A stretch of DNA of 64,000 nt from Muraenolepis orangiensis (lineage: Eukaryota; Chordata; Actinopteri; Gadiformes; Muraenolepididae), in contig JANIIK010000702.1 of the NCBI GenBank assembly GCA_027704905.1, positions 124,001-188,000 on the forward strand, given 5' to 3'. The translations under genes were made by a program, and so were the position numbers. Below, piece after piece: positions 21,844-30,808 of the stretch. The notes below the pieces were generated by a model, which saw nothing but the letters and a program-made list of their open reading frames with translations, was not told the origin of the DNA and made no database searches. How positions within the stretch are numbered: position 1 is the stretch's first letter; each line of letters opens with the position of its first letter.

Positions 21844-22243
21844 CAGGGGTTCCACAACTTTTCAGCCCGCGACCCCCAACATAACAGACCCCCCCCCCCC
21901 CCACTATCACCGGAGGGACTGAAACATTAAAAACAACGTGTGCACAGAGCTTCACCATCGAGAACATCGTGAAGTCCAAGGGGGGGGGGGGGGGGGGGGG
22001 TAATCGTGAATCGTGATATTGAAAATTGTGTGGCTTTTTTTTCAGCTGCAAATGATACTGTCGTGAATCTGTCGGAATCAAAATTCCTTTATTCGTCACC
22101 CGTACATATATAAAAATATCTATGCACACGTTATTATTAACAATAAAAACCTCATGGTCACATGAGGTTCTCGCGACCCCCCCCCCCCTCGGGGTCCCGC
22201 GACCCCCCTCGGGGTCCCGCGACCCCCACTTTGGGAACCCCTG
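21844..22243. mobile_element. 400-bp hAT MITE nested in the larger hAT element
   Basis: The termini are CAGGGGTTCCACAACTTTTC and CTTTGGGAACCCCTG, with an exact 8-bp duplication CTGTAGAC (21,836-21,843 and 22,244-22,251). The interior has runs of C (about 21,888) and G (21,980-22,000) and a GAAGTCCAAGGG motif also present in the MITEs at 1,411 and 24,131. No coding capacity. Confidence 0.92.
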
Positions 22244-22437
22244 CTGTAGACCACCCACACCCCATCACCACCACCATTCGAAAATTCAGTTGTTCTAGTC
22301 AGACGGACGTCACGGAGGAGTCACTTTATGCCTTATCTCATTTAGGAAGATCAGATTGTCGCAGCCAATTCCCAAGTGGACCATAGTTGTAAAGCAGAGT
22401 CCATGTAGTGACGTAACAGACCACCACAGACCACCAC

Positions 22438-22506
22438 ACACAGGCTATCGGTTAAAGGGACGGTCTAACACACAGGCTATCGGTTAAAGGGACGGTCTAA
22501 CACGCT
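22438..22506. repeat. Tandem duplication of about 34 bp
   Basis: ACACAGGCTATCGGTTAAAG followed by GGACGGTCTAAC occurs twice head to tail, immediately before the palindromic insertion. Confidence 0.85.
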
Positions 22507-22725
22507 TCACGTGAAAAGGCTGAACGTAACTTTGGAACTTTAAGTTCCAAAATAGCGATCAATAATCACCAAATGTCTCTGGCATATGTCTTGTCATTAG
22601 CACTTTCACCTGTCAAAATGAAAGTGAAAAGGTGAAAGTGCTAATGACAAAACATATGCAAATTAGGTGATTATTGATCGTGGTTTTGTAACTCTTAGTT
22701 ACGTTAAGTCTTTTCACGTTAAGCG
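22505..22725. mobile_element. Palindromic hairpin MITE, about 220 bp
   Basis: Two arms of about 105 bp are imperfect inverted repeats. The outer ends are CGCTTCACGTGAAAAGGC and the complement of CGCTTAACGTGAAAAGAC. The inner arms are GCACTTTCACCT and AGGTGAAAGTGC. This is consistent with a foldback or MITE insertion within the hAT element. No clear target duplication was identified. Confidence 0.65.
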
Positions 22726-23050
22726 ATGCAAAGAAAGATCAAGTCAAAACTCTCAATTCAAATGCACAACAATGCTTAACAAACCCAAGACAGCCATTAA
22801 CTAATCAGTCAACAAGTGTGTGGAAACAAAATGCAACAACCAGCTCAACGAGACGCAACACAGAGACAAAACCAGCAAAGACAAATGAGTCTCACTCACC
22901 AATGATGTTCACTTAAAGACCAAATCCATTCTCCTGTCCTTCTGGATGAATGGTTCGACCACCATCAGGTCATAAAGATGATCGCTTTTCAGATCCAAAA
23001 TAAGTTCCAATTCCCTGCTCTCTTGTCGGTCCCAAACAGCAACACTCCCA
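22726..23050. other. Interior of the hAT element
   Basis: Contains continuation of the transposase region on the minus strand with stops and frame changes. No further domain can be recognised. Confidence 0.4.
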
Positions 23051-23794
23051 TCAGTAGAGCCTCTTGTGGCTAGTAGAGCCCGTTAGCCACGGGTATCGTT
23101 CCCAGTTGCTACTCTGAAAATGGCGAACATAGCCTGCTTTAACTACTTGAGTCAGCTCCAGATTGTCAGGTGTTGGACGGCCTTTTTTAATAATGTCCAT
23201 TTTAACATTAAATGGTCGTCTTGAAAATGGTTCACACAATAATTCCGCCACGACATCATCTTCACCTGTTGCCATTTTGGCGTAAAAAAAACAACGTAGA
23301 AAACGTAACATTACGCTAGATCCACTCTCGCGCCAGCCACCACCTTGCACCCTCTAGCTCCATATTGAGCTGCCGGGGAAATCTGAAAGAATACGCCCAT
23401 TGGCTACAAATCACGATATGATTGGTTGATCAAATTGTCAATCCAAACGTACGCTATCATTCCGTCTAAGGGCCAATGTCAGCGGGAATACTTTGGTTGA
23501 TTTACGTTGGATATTCTTCCCAGCAACCCAGAAAAATATCTGATTGGTTGCATTGTTTTTCCAACACAAAACCACTCAAATGCGTCGTGCATGGACCGAG
23601 AAAGACAAACAAATCAACGTAACACTGTATTATAACACAGATACGATTCTCATTTATTCATTTTATTTAAATTTGATTAAATGTTATTAAATTGTATTAC
23701 ATTTTATTAATACAATTAATTCGATTCTTTGGTTTCATCTGAGAGTTCCAGGGTCTTCTCTGAATACCTTGAAGGCCCTGACGCTTCACCACTG

Positions 23795-23879
23795 GTGTAT
23801 AGTAGTATAGCGTCCTGTCTACTATACACTGTGTGTATATCTAATCTATATCTAGTGTATAGTAGTATAGCGTCCTGTC
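23795..23879. repeat. 60-bp satellite, right part
   Basis: This resumes the 60-bp unit exactly where it was interrupted at 21,801, beginning with the 8-bp duplicate GTGTATAG, and continues for about 1.4 units. Confidence 0.95.
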
Positions 23880-24206
23880 CTGCCCGGTCACTTCATGACC
23901 ACTGAGGTAAGGGCCACCGGTCGGTAGTCATTCAATTAGGCTGGAGAGGCATTTTTGGGTCCAGGGACAATAGTGGATCTCTTGAAGCAGGTAGGAACCT
24001 GGCTAACCACTAGCCAGGGAAAGGTTGAATATAGAGGTGAACACTGGAGTTAGCTGGTTAGCACAGGTCTGTACTCGCACAGATATGCCATCTGGGCTGC
24101 AGCTTTCCGTGTGTTCAAACACGTCAGAGCCAGGGGCTCCCCCGCAGGTCATGAAGTCCAACGGGTGGGGGGGTGGGGGGAGGTGGTCGCGATCGTGAAG
24201 TCCAAC

Positions 24207-24237
<31 letters not shown>

Positions 24238-24440
24238 ACGCGATCGTGAAGTCCGATGGTAGGGTGGTGGTCCGGGCCGGCAGGATGGTGCCTAGCAACT
24301 TAACAGGTGGGGGGGGGGGCCCTGGGGGTGGGGGCCTCCTAAACTCCGGGGCTCCCCCGCACCGCGGGGTCTGCGGGGGCCTCCGCTACGCCACTGGTCA
24401 GAGCCCTCCTCACGTTGTGCTCAGTCACAGTGGGCCACGA
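23880..24440 (-). mobile_element. Decayed L2-type LINE reverse transcriptase fragment
   Basis: Read on the minus strand, broken frames match the start of an L2-type RT domain: HNVRRALT before the MITE, then SPDGIS, ANQLTPVFTSIFNLSLA and RSTIVPGPKN-like pieces. The same region begins (RRTFKRLNIRKAAGPDDIPG) in the LINE at the window end. A hAT MITE interrupts it at 24,131-24,396. Confidence 0.65.
24131..24396. mobile_element. G-rich hAT MITE (second copy)
   Basis: The element starts CAGGGGCTCCCCCGCAGG and ends CCGCTACGCCACTG. The 8-bp duplication GTCAGAGC (24,123-24,130 and 24,397-24,404) is exact. It is the sibling of 1,411-1,657, with an expanded internal unit (GATCGTGAAGTCCAACGGGG repeated) and a 24-nt G run at 24,207-24,230. 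Confidence 0.93.
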
Positions 24441-25280
24441 CACAAAAACATACTGACCACTTAGCATGATCACTTTACTAGTACTGAAGCAGTCTAAGTA
24501 CAGCTAATAGCATATTGAAGCAAGATATGAATTTATGTCGCGTGTTTGGTGTGTGTACCTTTTGCGTTTCAGAGGAGGTGATGGAGCAAACCGACCAGGA
24601 GATGGCGACCTGGGGCTGATGACGGCGGCTGCGCTGAGTGGCAGCTCTGAGAGCGGGGCAGTGTACGCAACGCCAGGTGCCCCTGATCAGCTGATGAGCT
24701 CCAAGCCAGGTGGCAATCAACACGTCCGGAGCCGGGACTAAAAGGAGCTTGGAAATGGTTGTATGTGGCAGAACGAGCCACGACAACACGTCGAGCGCGG
24801 ACCACGGATCGCCGACGCCTCGCACGGGGAACAGCAGCCTGGTGGGACCGACCGCGGATCGACGACGCCGAACGCCCGCACGGGCAATAGCAGCCTGGTT
24901 GGACCGACCAGTTTAACACACTGCCGACCACAAACGTTGCAGTATGGGTGAGCTGTCGTTGCGGGCTTACCGTACCAGTGGAGAGGACGCTTGAGAGCGC
25001 GCCAGGTTAGCCTGGCGCTAGGTATCCCCACTGGGGGTTTGTTTTTACACAACTGGGGAGCAGAGACATTTCTTTTTTTATTTTTATTTTTTGCCGATCC
25101 GAGGAGACGGACAGTGGGAGTCCCTCGATCGGCCACGACTAACACTGTTGCGCCCTAGGCACTTCTTTTCCTGTTTATGGGGTACAGGCCGCATAGTGTA
25201 GTTAGCTTAGTATAGCTGTGTTAGGGACAGGGTTAGGGGAAGGGGGGCTTGATCCATAGGCCTACCGCCCAGATAGGGCC
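24441..25280. other. Interval with one weak exon-like segment
   Basis: A good acceptor (TTTTGCGTTTCAG) at about 24,561-24,573 precedes an open stretch of about 57 codons on the plus strand that ends at a stop near 24,741. It has no recognisable domain. GC content rises between 24,560 and 25,030. Nothing else can be supported. Confidence 0.25.
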
Positions 25281-25285
25281 ACATC

Positions 25286-25845
25286 TGTCACGGTTACGGT
25301 GGTTGGCAGGGGGCGTGGCCTAGCCACGTGCGCTGGTGGCGCACACACGCTCCTGTCAACAATCACGTTGGTTGGCAGGGGGCGTGGCCTAGCCACGTGC
25401 GCTGGTGGCGCACACACGCTCCTGTCAACAATCACGTTGGTTGGCAGGGGGCGTGGCCAAGCCACGTGCGCTGGCCACACACACACACACACACCTGGAC
25501 TCAATTTCCCCCCGTGTAATTTGTTCATCACCTCACCTGGGGTATATATACGTTGTCTTTCCTTTACCCCAGCGTGAGGTCGTTACTCTACTATTCACGT
25601 AGTTCTCCCGTCTGGTACCCATCGCCTGCCAACTACCTGCCGGTACTCCGCACCCGATACCCCCGGTACAGACTCCTTCCCCTGTCCCGGACTACCCGCC
25701 GGTCAACTGCCTGCCGGTACTCCGCGGATCGTCCTCCCCGTGTACCCTTGTGTTTTGTGTGTGTTTGGAAATAAAGCCGTCTCGTATCACTCTCCACTTG
25801 TCGGCGTCTGCGTTCGGGGTCCAACCCACTCCCTCTCTCGTGACA
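25286..25845 (+). repeat. 5' LTR of the self-priming element
   Basis: 560 bp. It contains three copies of a unit of about 69 bp (GTTGGCAGGGGGCGTGGCC...), a TATA box (GGTATATATA, 25,541-25,550), a transcript start region near 25,574 and AATAAA at about 25,770. The 3' LTR has only two unit copies and is otherwise almost identical. Confidence 0.92.
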
Positions 25846-25861
25846 GAACGACCTCACCATT

Positions 25862-26128
25862 ATGGACCCCGGCGACCTCGACGAGTGGCGCCAAATATGC
25901 CGGGTGATGCGGGACGACCGGGATGCTTGCCTGGACCCCGGCCTTCTCGAGCGTGCGAAGCGCGGGCTCGATGCTCAGATGGTCGGGTTCAGATCACAGA
26001 TCCAGGCGCTGCGGGAGCAGGAGGAAGCGTGGGAGGCCCGGTTGGCCAACCTGGGCCCCGCTGTCCGTGACCAGTGTCAGCTCGATGTTGAGTCCCTGAT
26101 CGCCAGTCACGGACAGGCGGGTCGGTAG
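25862..26128 (+). CDS. gag: Truncated Gag (N-terminal coiled-coil segment)
   Basis: This 88-codon ORF starts MDPGDLDEWRQICRVM 4 nt after the self-primer site, as sushi-type gag ORFs do. It has a predicted coiled-coil (ALREQEEAWEARLANL). The stop follows before any capsid or zinc-knuckle region, so it cannot form a normal Gag alone. It may supply a packaging or assembly determinant for use with a helper element. Confidence 0.6.
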   Translation: MDPGDLDEWRQICRVMRDDRDACLDPGLLERAKRGLDAQMVGFRSQIQALREQEEAWEARLANLGPAVRDQCQLDVESLIASHGQAGR

Positions 26129-26134
26129 TTACAG

Positions 26135-27310
26135 ATGACGTTGGACCAGTGCGGGAACATGGCAACCTTCGTTGCTTCCCTCATCGGAAGGACCTCTGAC
26201 GTCACGCTTCTCCCCCGTCTGATCGCTCCGCACCCGGCTGACGACGTCGCTCCGCACCCGGCTGACGACGTCGCTCCGCACCCGGCTGACGACGTCGCTC
26301 CGCACCCGGCTGACGACGTCGCTCCGCACCCGGCTGACGACGTCGCTCCGCACCCGCCTGAGGACGCGCTCCGCATCGCCTGAGGACGTCGCTCCGCACG
26401 CCTGAGGACGTCGCTCCGCACCCGGCGGAGGACGTCGCTCCGCACCCGCTGATACACGCTCCGCACCCGACTGAGGACGTCGCTCCGCACCCGTCTGAGG
26501 ACGTCGCTCCGCACCCGTCTGCTGCGCCGTACCCGACTGACGACGTCAAGTGGCCCCCGTCTGCTGACGCCGCGCCGTACCCGCCTGACGACGTCACGCA
26601 ACCCCCGTCTGCTGACGCCGCGCCGGATCCGCCCGACGACGTCACGCAGCCCCCGTCTGCTGACGCCGCGCCGGATCCGCCCGACGACGTCACGCAGCCC
26701 CCGTCTGCTGACGCCGCGCCGTACCCGCCCGACGACGTCACGCAGCCCCCGTCTGCTGACGCCGCGCCGTACCCGCCTGACGACGTCACGCAGCCCCCGT
26801 CTGCTGCGCCGTACCCGACTGACGACGTCAAGCGGCCCCCGTCTGCTGACGCCGCGCCATACCGGCCTGATGACGTCAAGCGGCCCCCGTCTGCTGACGC
26901 CGCGCCGTACCCGCCTGACGATGTCACGCAAGCCCCGTCTGCTGACGCCGCGCCGGATCCGCCCGACGACGTCACGCAGCCCCCGTCTGCTGACGCCGCG
27001 CCGGATCCGCCCGACGACGTCACGCAGCCCCCGTCTGCTGAGCCGCGCCGGATCCGCCCGACGACGTCACGCAGGCCCCGTCTGCTGACGCCGCGCCGTA
27101 CCCGCCCGACGACGTCACGCAGCCCCCGTCTGCTGACGCCGCGCCGTACCCGCCTGACGACGTCACGCAGCCCCCGTCTGCGGACGCTACGCCGTACCCG
27201 CCCGACGATGTCACGCAGCCTCCGTCTGCTGACGTCACGCAGCCCCCGTCTGCTGACGTCACGCAGCCCCGTCTGCTGACGCCGCGCCGTATCCGCCCGA
27301 CGACGTCACG
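26135..27310 (+). CDS. Repeat-coded Pro/Asp-rich ORF in the retrotransposon
   Basis: The plus strand carries first a 24-bp unit (five copies, peptide APHPADDV) and then a 48-bp unit (about 15 copies, peptide QPPSADAAPYPPDDVT). Long open plus-strand stretches are broken by a few length changes (about 26,370, 26,460, 27,040). The first piece starts at ATG 26,135. The peptide would be disordered, acidic and proline-rich. The longer minus-strand ORFs over this region encode Arg/Gly/Ser repeats and are most likely antisense shadows. Function unknown. Confidence 0.4.
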
Positions 27311-27663
27311 CGGTCCCCGGCTGTCGACTACAGAGGGGGTTCAGAGCAGACCCCTGAGGAGACTCCAGAGGAGGTCCCGAAGGAGACCCTTAGAGGAGAC
27401 CCCTGGAGGAGGGTCCAGAGGAGACCTCCAGAGAGGACTCCCACCGACCTGGGCAGAAGGGGTGGCTCTCTTCCCGGGCCCCACCCGCCCACCAAATCTC
27501 CTCCACCCCCCCGGATCATCGACTGGGACGCAGACGGTCCAGAGGGGCGGGGTTGGCCCCCGCGCCGCTACAGTCGGGATCTGTTCTTTTCCCTCAACTG
27601 CCACCGGGAACACCCCTTCAAGCCGGGTTGGACGCCAGGAGGCGCCCGTTGAGGGGGGGGTAC

Positions 27664-28155
27664 TGTCACGGTTACGGTGGTTGGCAGGGGGCGTGGCCTA
27701 GCCACGTGCGCTGGTGGCGCACACACGCTCCTGTCAACAATCACGTTGGTTGGCAGGGGGCGTGGCCTAGCCACGTGCGCTGGCCACACACACACACACA
27801 CACACCTGGACTCAATTTCCCCCCGTGTAATTTGTTCATCACCTCACCTGGGGTATATATACGTTGTCTTTCCTTTACCCCAGCGTGAGGTCGTTACTCT
27901 ACTATTCACGTAGTTCTCCCGTCTGGTACCCATCGCCTGCCAACTACCTGCCGGTACTCCGCACCCGATACCCCCGGTACAGACTCCTTCCCCTGTCCCG
28001 GACTACCCGCCGGTCAACTGCTGCCGGTACTCCGCGGATCGTCCTCCCCGTGTACCCTTGTGTTTTGTGTGTGTTTGGAAATAAAGCCGTCTCGTATCAC
28101 TCTCCACTTGTCGGCGTCTGCGTTCGGGGTCCAACCCACTCCCTCTCTCGTGACA
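27664..28155 (+). repeat. 3' LTR of the self-priming element
   Basis: 492 bp, preceded by a polypurine tract (GAGGGGGGGG, about 27,651-27,660) and followed by the ACATC duplication. It differs from the 5' LTR mainly by one fewer 69-bp unit and one missing base near 28,021. Confidence 0.92.
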
Positions 28156-28160
28156 ACATC

Positions 28161-28900
28161 CCCAGTATCAGTAGTACCCCCCCCCCCCCCCCCCCCATTT
28201 TAAGAACACGCATGTAGTTGGCTAAGAGCCCTTATTTTTCCCTTGGTTGCAGTGTCACCCCTACGTGTGTAGTGTGCCAGTTTGTAGTGTCACCCCTACT
28301 TGTGCAGTGTACCGCCTGACGAGGGGGGGGAACCGGATAGCGGGGGGGAACTAGCAGGGTGGGGAGACCACCGGGAGCAGGGCCCCTTATAGCCTAGCCT
28401 GTAGTCCCAGAGGCAGCCCCACGCACAGTAGTTTTATAGGTTTAATAGTACTGTATTTTATGAATTATATTGGGAACCCCTATGTGTTTAATAAAGATTT
28501 TTATACTTTTATTCACCGCCTCCACGCTTGCTTGTTGGAGTGATATTGGAGATCGGTATGGTAGCTAGCCCACTGGAGAGTGTATCCTATGTAGCTACCC
28601 GCTTGCACTGTGTGGTTGCATGGGTTAGGACATGCTCCGTGGTGCACTAGTGACACTTACTCAGACTATTCCAGATGAATCAAGCAGTTGAACGCATACT
28701 GTGTGATTTCACAAGTCACATGTCTGTAAGGGATTCTTTTTTTTTTGTACTATAACAACTGACCTGGAAGTGGTTCCCCTCAGGGTCTGTGATGTCACTA
28801 TGTGTCGTGCTCAGTCTGTAGCTTCCTGATTGGCTCCCAGGGCTGGAGGGGGCGGGGTCTGTAGAATACACACACGTCCCGTCCTTCCCAATCAACAGCT
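28161..28900. other. Non-coding interval
   Basis: A 20-nt C run lies at 28,177-28,196. AGTGTCACCCCTAC occurs twice near 28,251-28,295. An AATAAAG signal lies near 28,489. No gene is supported. Confidence 0.4.
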
Positions 28901-28904
28901 TGCC

Positions 28905-28947
28905 TGTGCTGGATGGAAACACCTGGAACACACATTAACTGTTATAT
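28905..28947. repeat. Minisatellite unit, left of the nested retroelements
   Basis: GGAAACACCTGGAACACACA and the following bases match units of a 39-42 bp minisatellite that continues at 42,196-42,425. The two parts were one array before the 13.2-kb insertion. Confidence 0.75.
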
Positions 28948-29171
28948 TGTAGGAGTGCGGAACAAAAGGACTGCCAGGCGATAGTTTAGTTGCGAGACAC
29001 TGCGGTCCTTTCTTTATTTTCCACTTCCTTATTTATCCCCAATACGTCAACACGTCACCCCGGTTGCTCCCCCCCCCGTCAACAACGTCATGCTCCCTTA
29101 AAGGCACATACCCTTGTGCATCACCCAACACCGGATGTGAATTATATTGTCCATACCCGTTGTCCCCTACA
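28948..29171 (-). repeat. 3' LTR of the outer gypsy element
   Basis: 224 bp, nearly identical to 41,973-42,195. On the minus strand it contains AATAAAGAAAGG in the position of a poly(A) signal. It is flanked on the left by ATAT. Confidence 0.92.
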
Positions 29172-30808
29172 TGCGCCCCCCCAGAATTCACAAGAACAGG
29201 CTGTATAAGCCGTTGCGGACCCCGGATAATCCTGCCGAAACGGCTGCGGGTGTCCAGTGTCCGTGTTGCGACGGGACCAGTGACCACCAGAGGGTGATCA
29301 GAGGACTTGACGGCCAGAGGCAACCCCTGCGTCGTGGGGGAACCCGTAGCCACCGGAGGGTGGTCTGAGGTTTTGACGGTCGGGGGGCGGCCGCGCCTCG
29401 GCGGCTGAGCCACAGGAACCGGATGATCCAGGTCCACATGTGCTGGTTTTAGACGATCCACTGAGATGTGGTCCGGTTTCCCTCCTATGTCGACCACGAA
29501 CGATTTCTCCCCCGTCTCCAAAACCCGAAAAGGCCCATCATAAGGTGGCTGTAGCGGCGACCGATGGGCATCATGCCGGACAAAAACGTACTCTGCTGTG
29601 TGCAGATTAGGTGGCAAATACGCCTGCGGCAACCGGTGCTGCGATGTGGGCACAGGCAGAAACACCTTGGCATTGTCCAGGAAGGAGGATCGTTGCCGGC
29701 CGGCAGACCAAGGCGTTGTGGTGTTGGGGATGAAATCCCCGGGGACTCGCAATGGCTGCCCATAAACCAGTTCAGCTGAGGAAGCCTGAAGGTCTTCCTT
29801 AGGGGCTGATCGGAGGCCTAGCATGACCCACGGAAGTTGGTCAACCCACCCACTGTCTCGGAGACTGGCCCTAAATGCGGCCTTCATTGACCTATGAAAC
29901 CTCTCACACAGTCCATTGGCTTGAGGGTGATAAGCCGTTGTGCGGTGCAGCTTCACCCCGAGACCCTGGGCCACTGCACTCCAGAGTTCCGATGTGAACT
30001 GAGGCCCTCGGTCCGAGGTTATGTCCGATGGGGCACCAAAACGGGCAACCCAGGTGCCGATGAATGCTCGTGCCACGTCCGCAGATGTAGTGGAAACCAG
30101 TGGAACTGCCTCTGGCCAACGTGTCGTCCTGTCAACCATGGTAAGGAGGTAGGTGCAACCGCGAGAGGGCGGCAGAGGCCCAACCAAGTCCACATGCACA
30201 TGATCAAACCGCCTTTCGGGCACCTTGAAAGGGGTTAATGGGGCCTTGGTGTGTCGGTGCACCTTGGCCCGTTGACACTCCACACAAGCATTAGCCCAAT
30301 CTCGCACATCTCTTTTAAGTCCGTGCCAGACGAATTTGGCTGTCACCAACTGCTGTGATGCTTTCCTGCCCGGGTGGGAAAGGCAGTGGAGAGCATCGAA
30401 ACCGCCTCCTCCAAGCGGCAGGGACCACAGGGCGCGGCTGCCCAAGTGAAATGTCACAGAGGAGCGTGGAACCGGTGTCATCAAAAGGAATGTCCACCAA
30501 CTGTAGACCTGTATCCGTGGCCTTACAATCCTGGACGTCCTTGTCGGAAAGCTGATCGGCTGCCATACATGCATAATCAATGCCGAGGTGGACCGTACTG
30601 ATAATAGCCCGAGAGAGGCAGTCGGCGACAGGGTTGTTCTTCCCGGGAATATGTTGGATATCTGTAGTAAACTCTGAGATGGCGGACAACTGGCGTTGCT
30701 GGCGAGCGGACCATGGCTCTGAAACCTTGGCCATGGCAAATGCCAGAGCAAACGCTGTAAATGGCCGGCCCTCCAACAGGAACCGGAAATGTCGTACTGT
30801 ATTTCCAC
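29033..30808 (-). CDS. pol: Integrase part of the outer gypsy pol
   Basis: This 591-codon minus-strand ORF covers the end of RNase H and the integrase. The core has the D-D-E pattern in VHVDLVGPLPPS, ITSDRGPQFTSE and GLCERFHRSM. A zinc-binding remnant precedes it (VWHGLKRDV, CVECQRAK). A C-terminal GPF-like module (YDGPFRVLE) and a basic, proline-rich tail follow. The ORF continues into the 3' LTR before its stop. The upstream frames are shifted relative to this ORF, so a full Pol is not made from this copy. Confidence 0.85.
   Translation of the reverse strand: MEIQYDISGSCWRAGHLQRLLWHLPWPRFQSHGPLASNASCPPSQSLLQISNIFPGRTTLSPTASLGLLSVRSTSALIMHVWQPISFPTRTSRIVRPRIQVYSWWTFLLMTPVPRSSVTFHLGSRALWSLPLGGGGFDALHCLSHPGRKASQQLVTAKFVWHGLKRDVRDWANACVECQRAKVHRHTKAPLTPFKVPERRFDHVHVDLVGPLPPSRGCTYLLTMVDRTTRWPEAVPLVSTTSADVARAFIGTWVARFGAPSDITSDRGPQFTSELWSAVAQGLGVKLHRTTAYHPQANGLCERFHRSMKAAFRASLRDSGWVDQLPWVMLGLRSAPKEDLQASSAELVYGQPLRVPGDFIPNTTTPWSAGRQRSSFLDNAKVFLPVPTSQHRLPQAYLPPNLHTAEYVFVRHDAHRSPLQPPYDGPFRVLETGEKSFVVDIGGKPDHISVDRLKPAHVDLDHPVPVAQPPRRGRPPTVKTSDHPPVATGSPTTQGLPLAVKSSDHPLVVTGPVATRTLDTRSRFGRIIRGPQRLIQPVLVNSGGAHVGDNGYGQYNSHPVLGDAQGYVPLREHDVVDGGGSNRGDVLTYWG

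Larger units (their letters stand above)
21802..23794 (-). mobile_element. hAT element with TTF-type zinc-finger transposase remnant
   Basis: The termini are CAGTGGCGAAGCGTG and CGCTTCACCACTG, with a perfect 8-bp duplication GTGTATAG (21,794-21,801 and 23,795-23,802) inside a 60-bp satellite. On the minus strand, 23,350-23,051 encodes an N-terminal piece of a ZMYM1/ZNF862-like hAT transposase: MATGEDDVVAELLCEPFSRR, then RHFQSSNWERYPWL near its end, with a stop soon after. The catalytic domain is missing. A 400-bp hAT element is nested near the left end. Confidence 0.88.
25286..28155 (+). mobile_element. Compact non-autonomous LTR retrotransposon with Tf1/sushi-type self-priming
   Basis: The two LTRs begin TGTCACGG and end CTCGTGACA; 5-bp target duplications ACATC lie at 25,281-25,285 and 28,156-28,160. 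The primer-binding site right after the 5' LTR (AACGACCTCAC, 25,847-25,857) is the exact reverse complement of GTGAGGTCGTT at 25,574-25,584. That site lies about 31 bp after the LTR TATA box and so is probably at the RNA 5' end. This 11-nt match is the hallmark of self-priming in Tf1 and fish sushi elements. A purine tract precedes the 3' LTR. Instead of pol there is a truncated gag and a repeat-coded ORF, so the element must be mobilised in trans. LTR similarity suggests a recent insertion. Confidence 0.88.

Noticed and set aside
21578..21855. 87-codon ORFs on both strands over the 60-bp satellite
   Set aside because: They arise because 60 is a multiple of three and the unit lacks stops. The same sequence is open on both strands, with no domain.
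26107..27023. Two minus-strand ORFs of about 273 codons (Arg/Gly- and Ser/Ala-rich repeats)
   Set aside because: They are antisense readings of a 24/48-bp GC-rich tandem array. Any array whose unit is a multiple of three and lacks stops stays open in several frames. The plus strand matches the retrotransposon's orientation.
29064..30601. Plus-strand ORFs opposite the outer gypsy integrase
   Set aside because: They are shadows of the minus-strand pol gene, which has clear integrase motifs.
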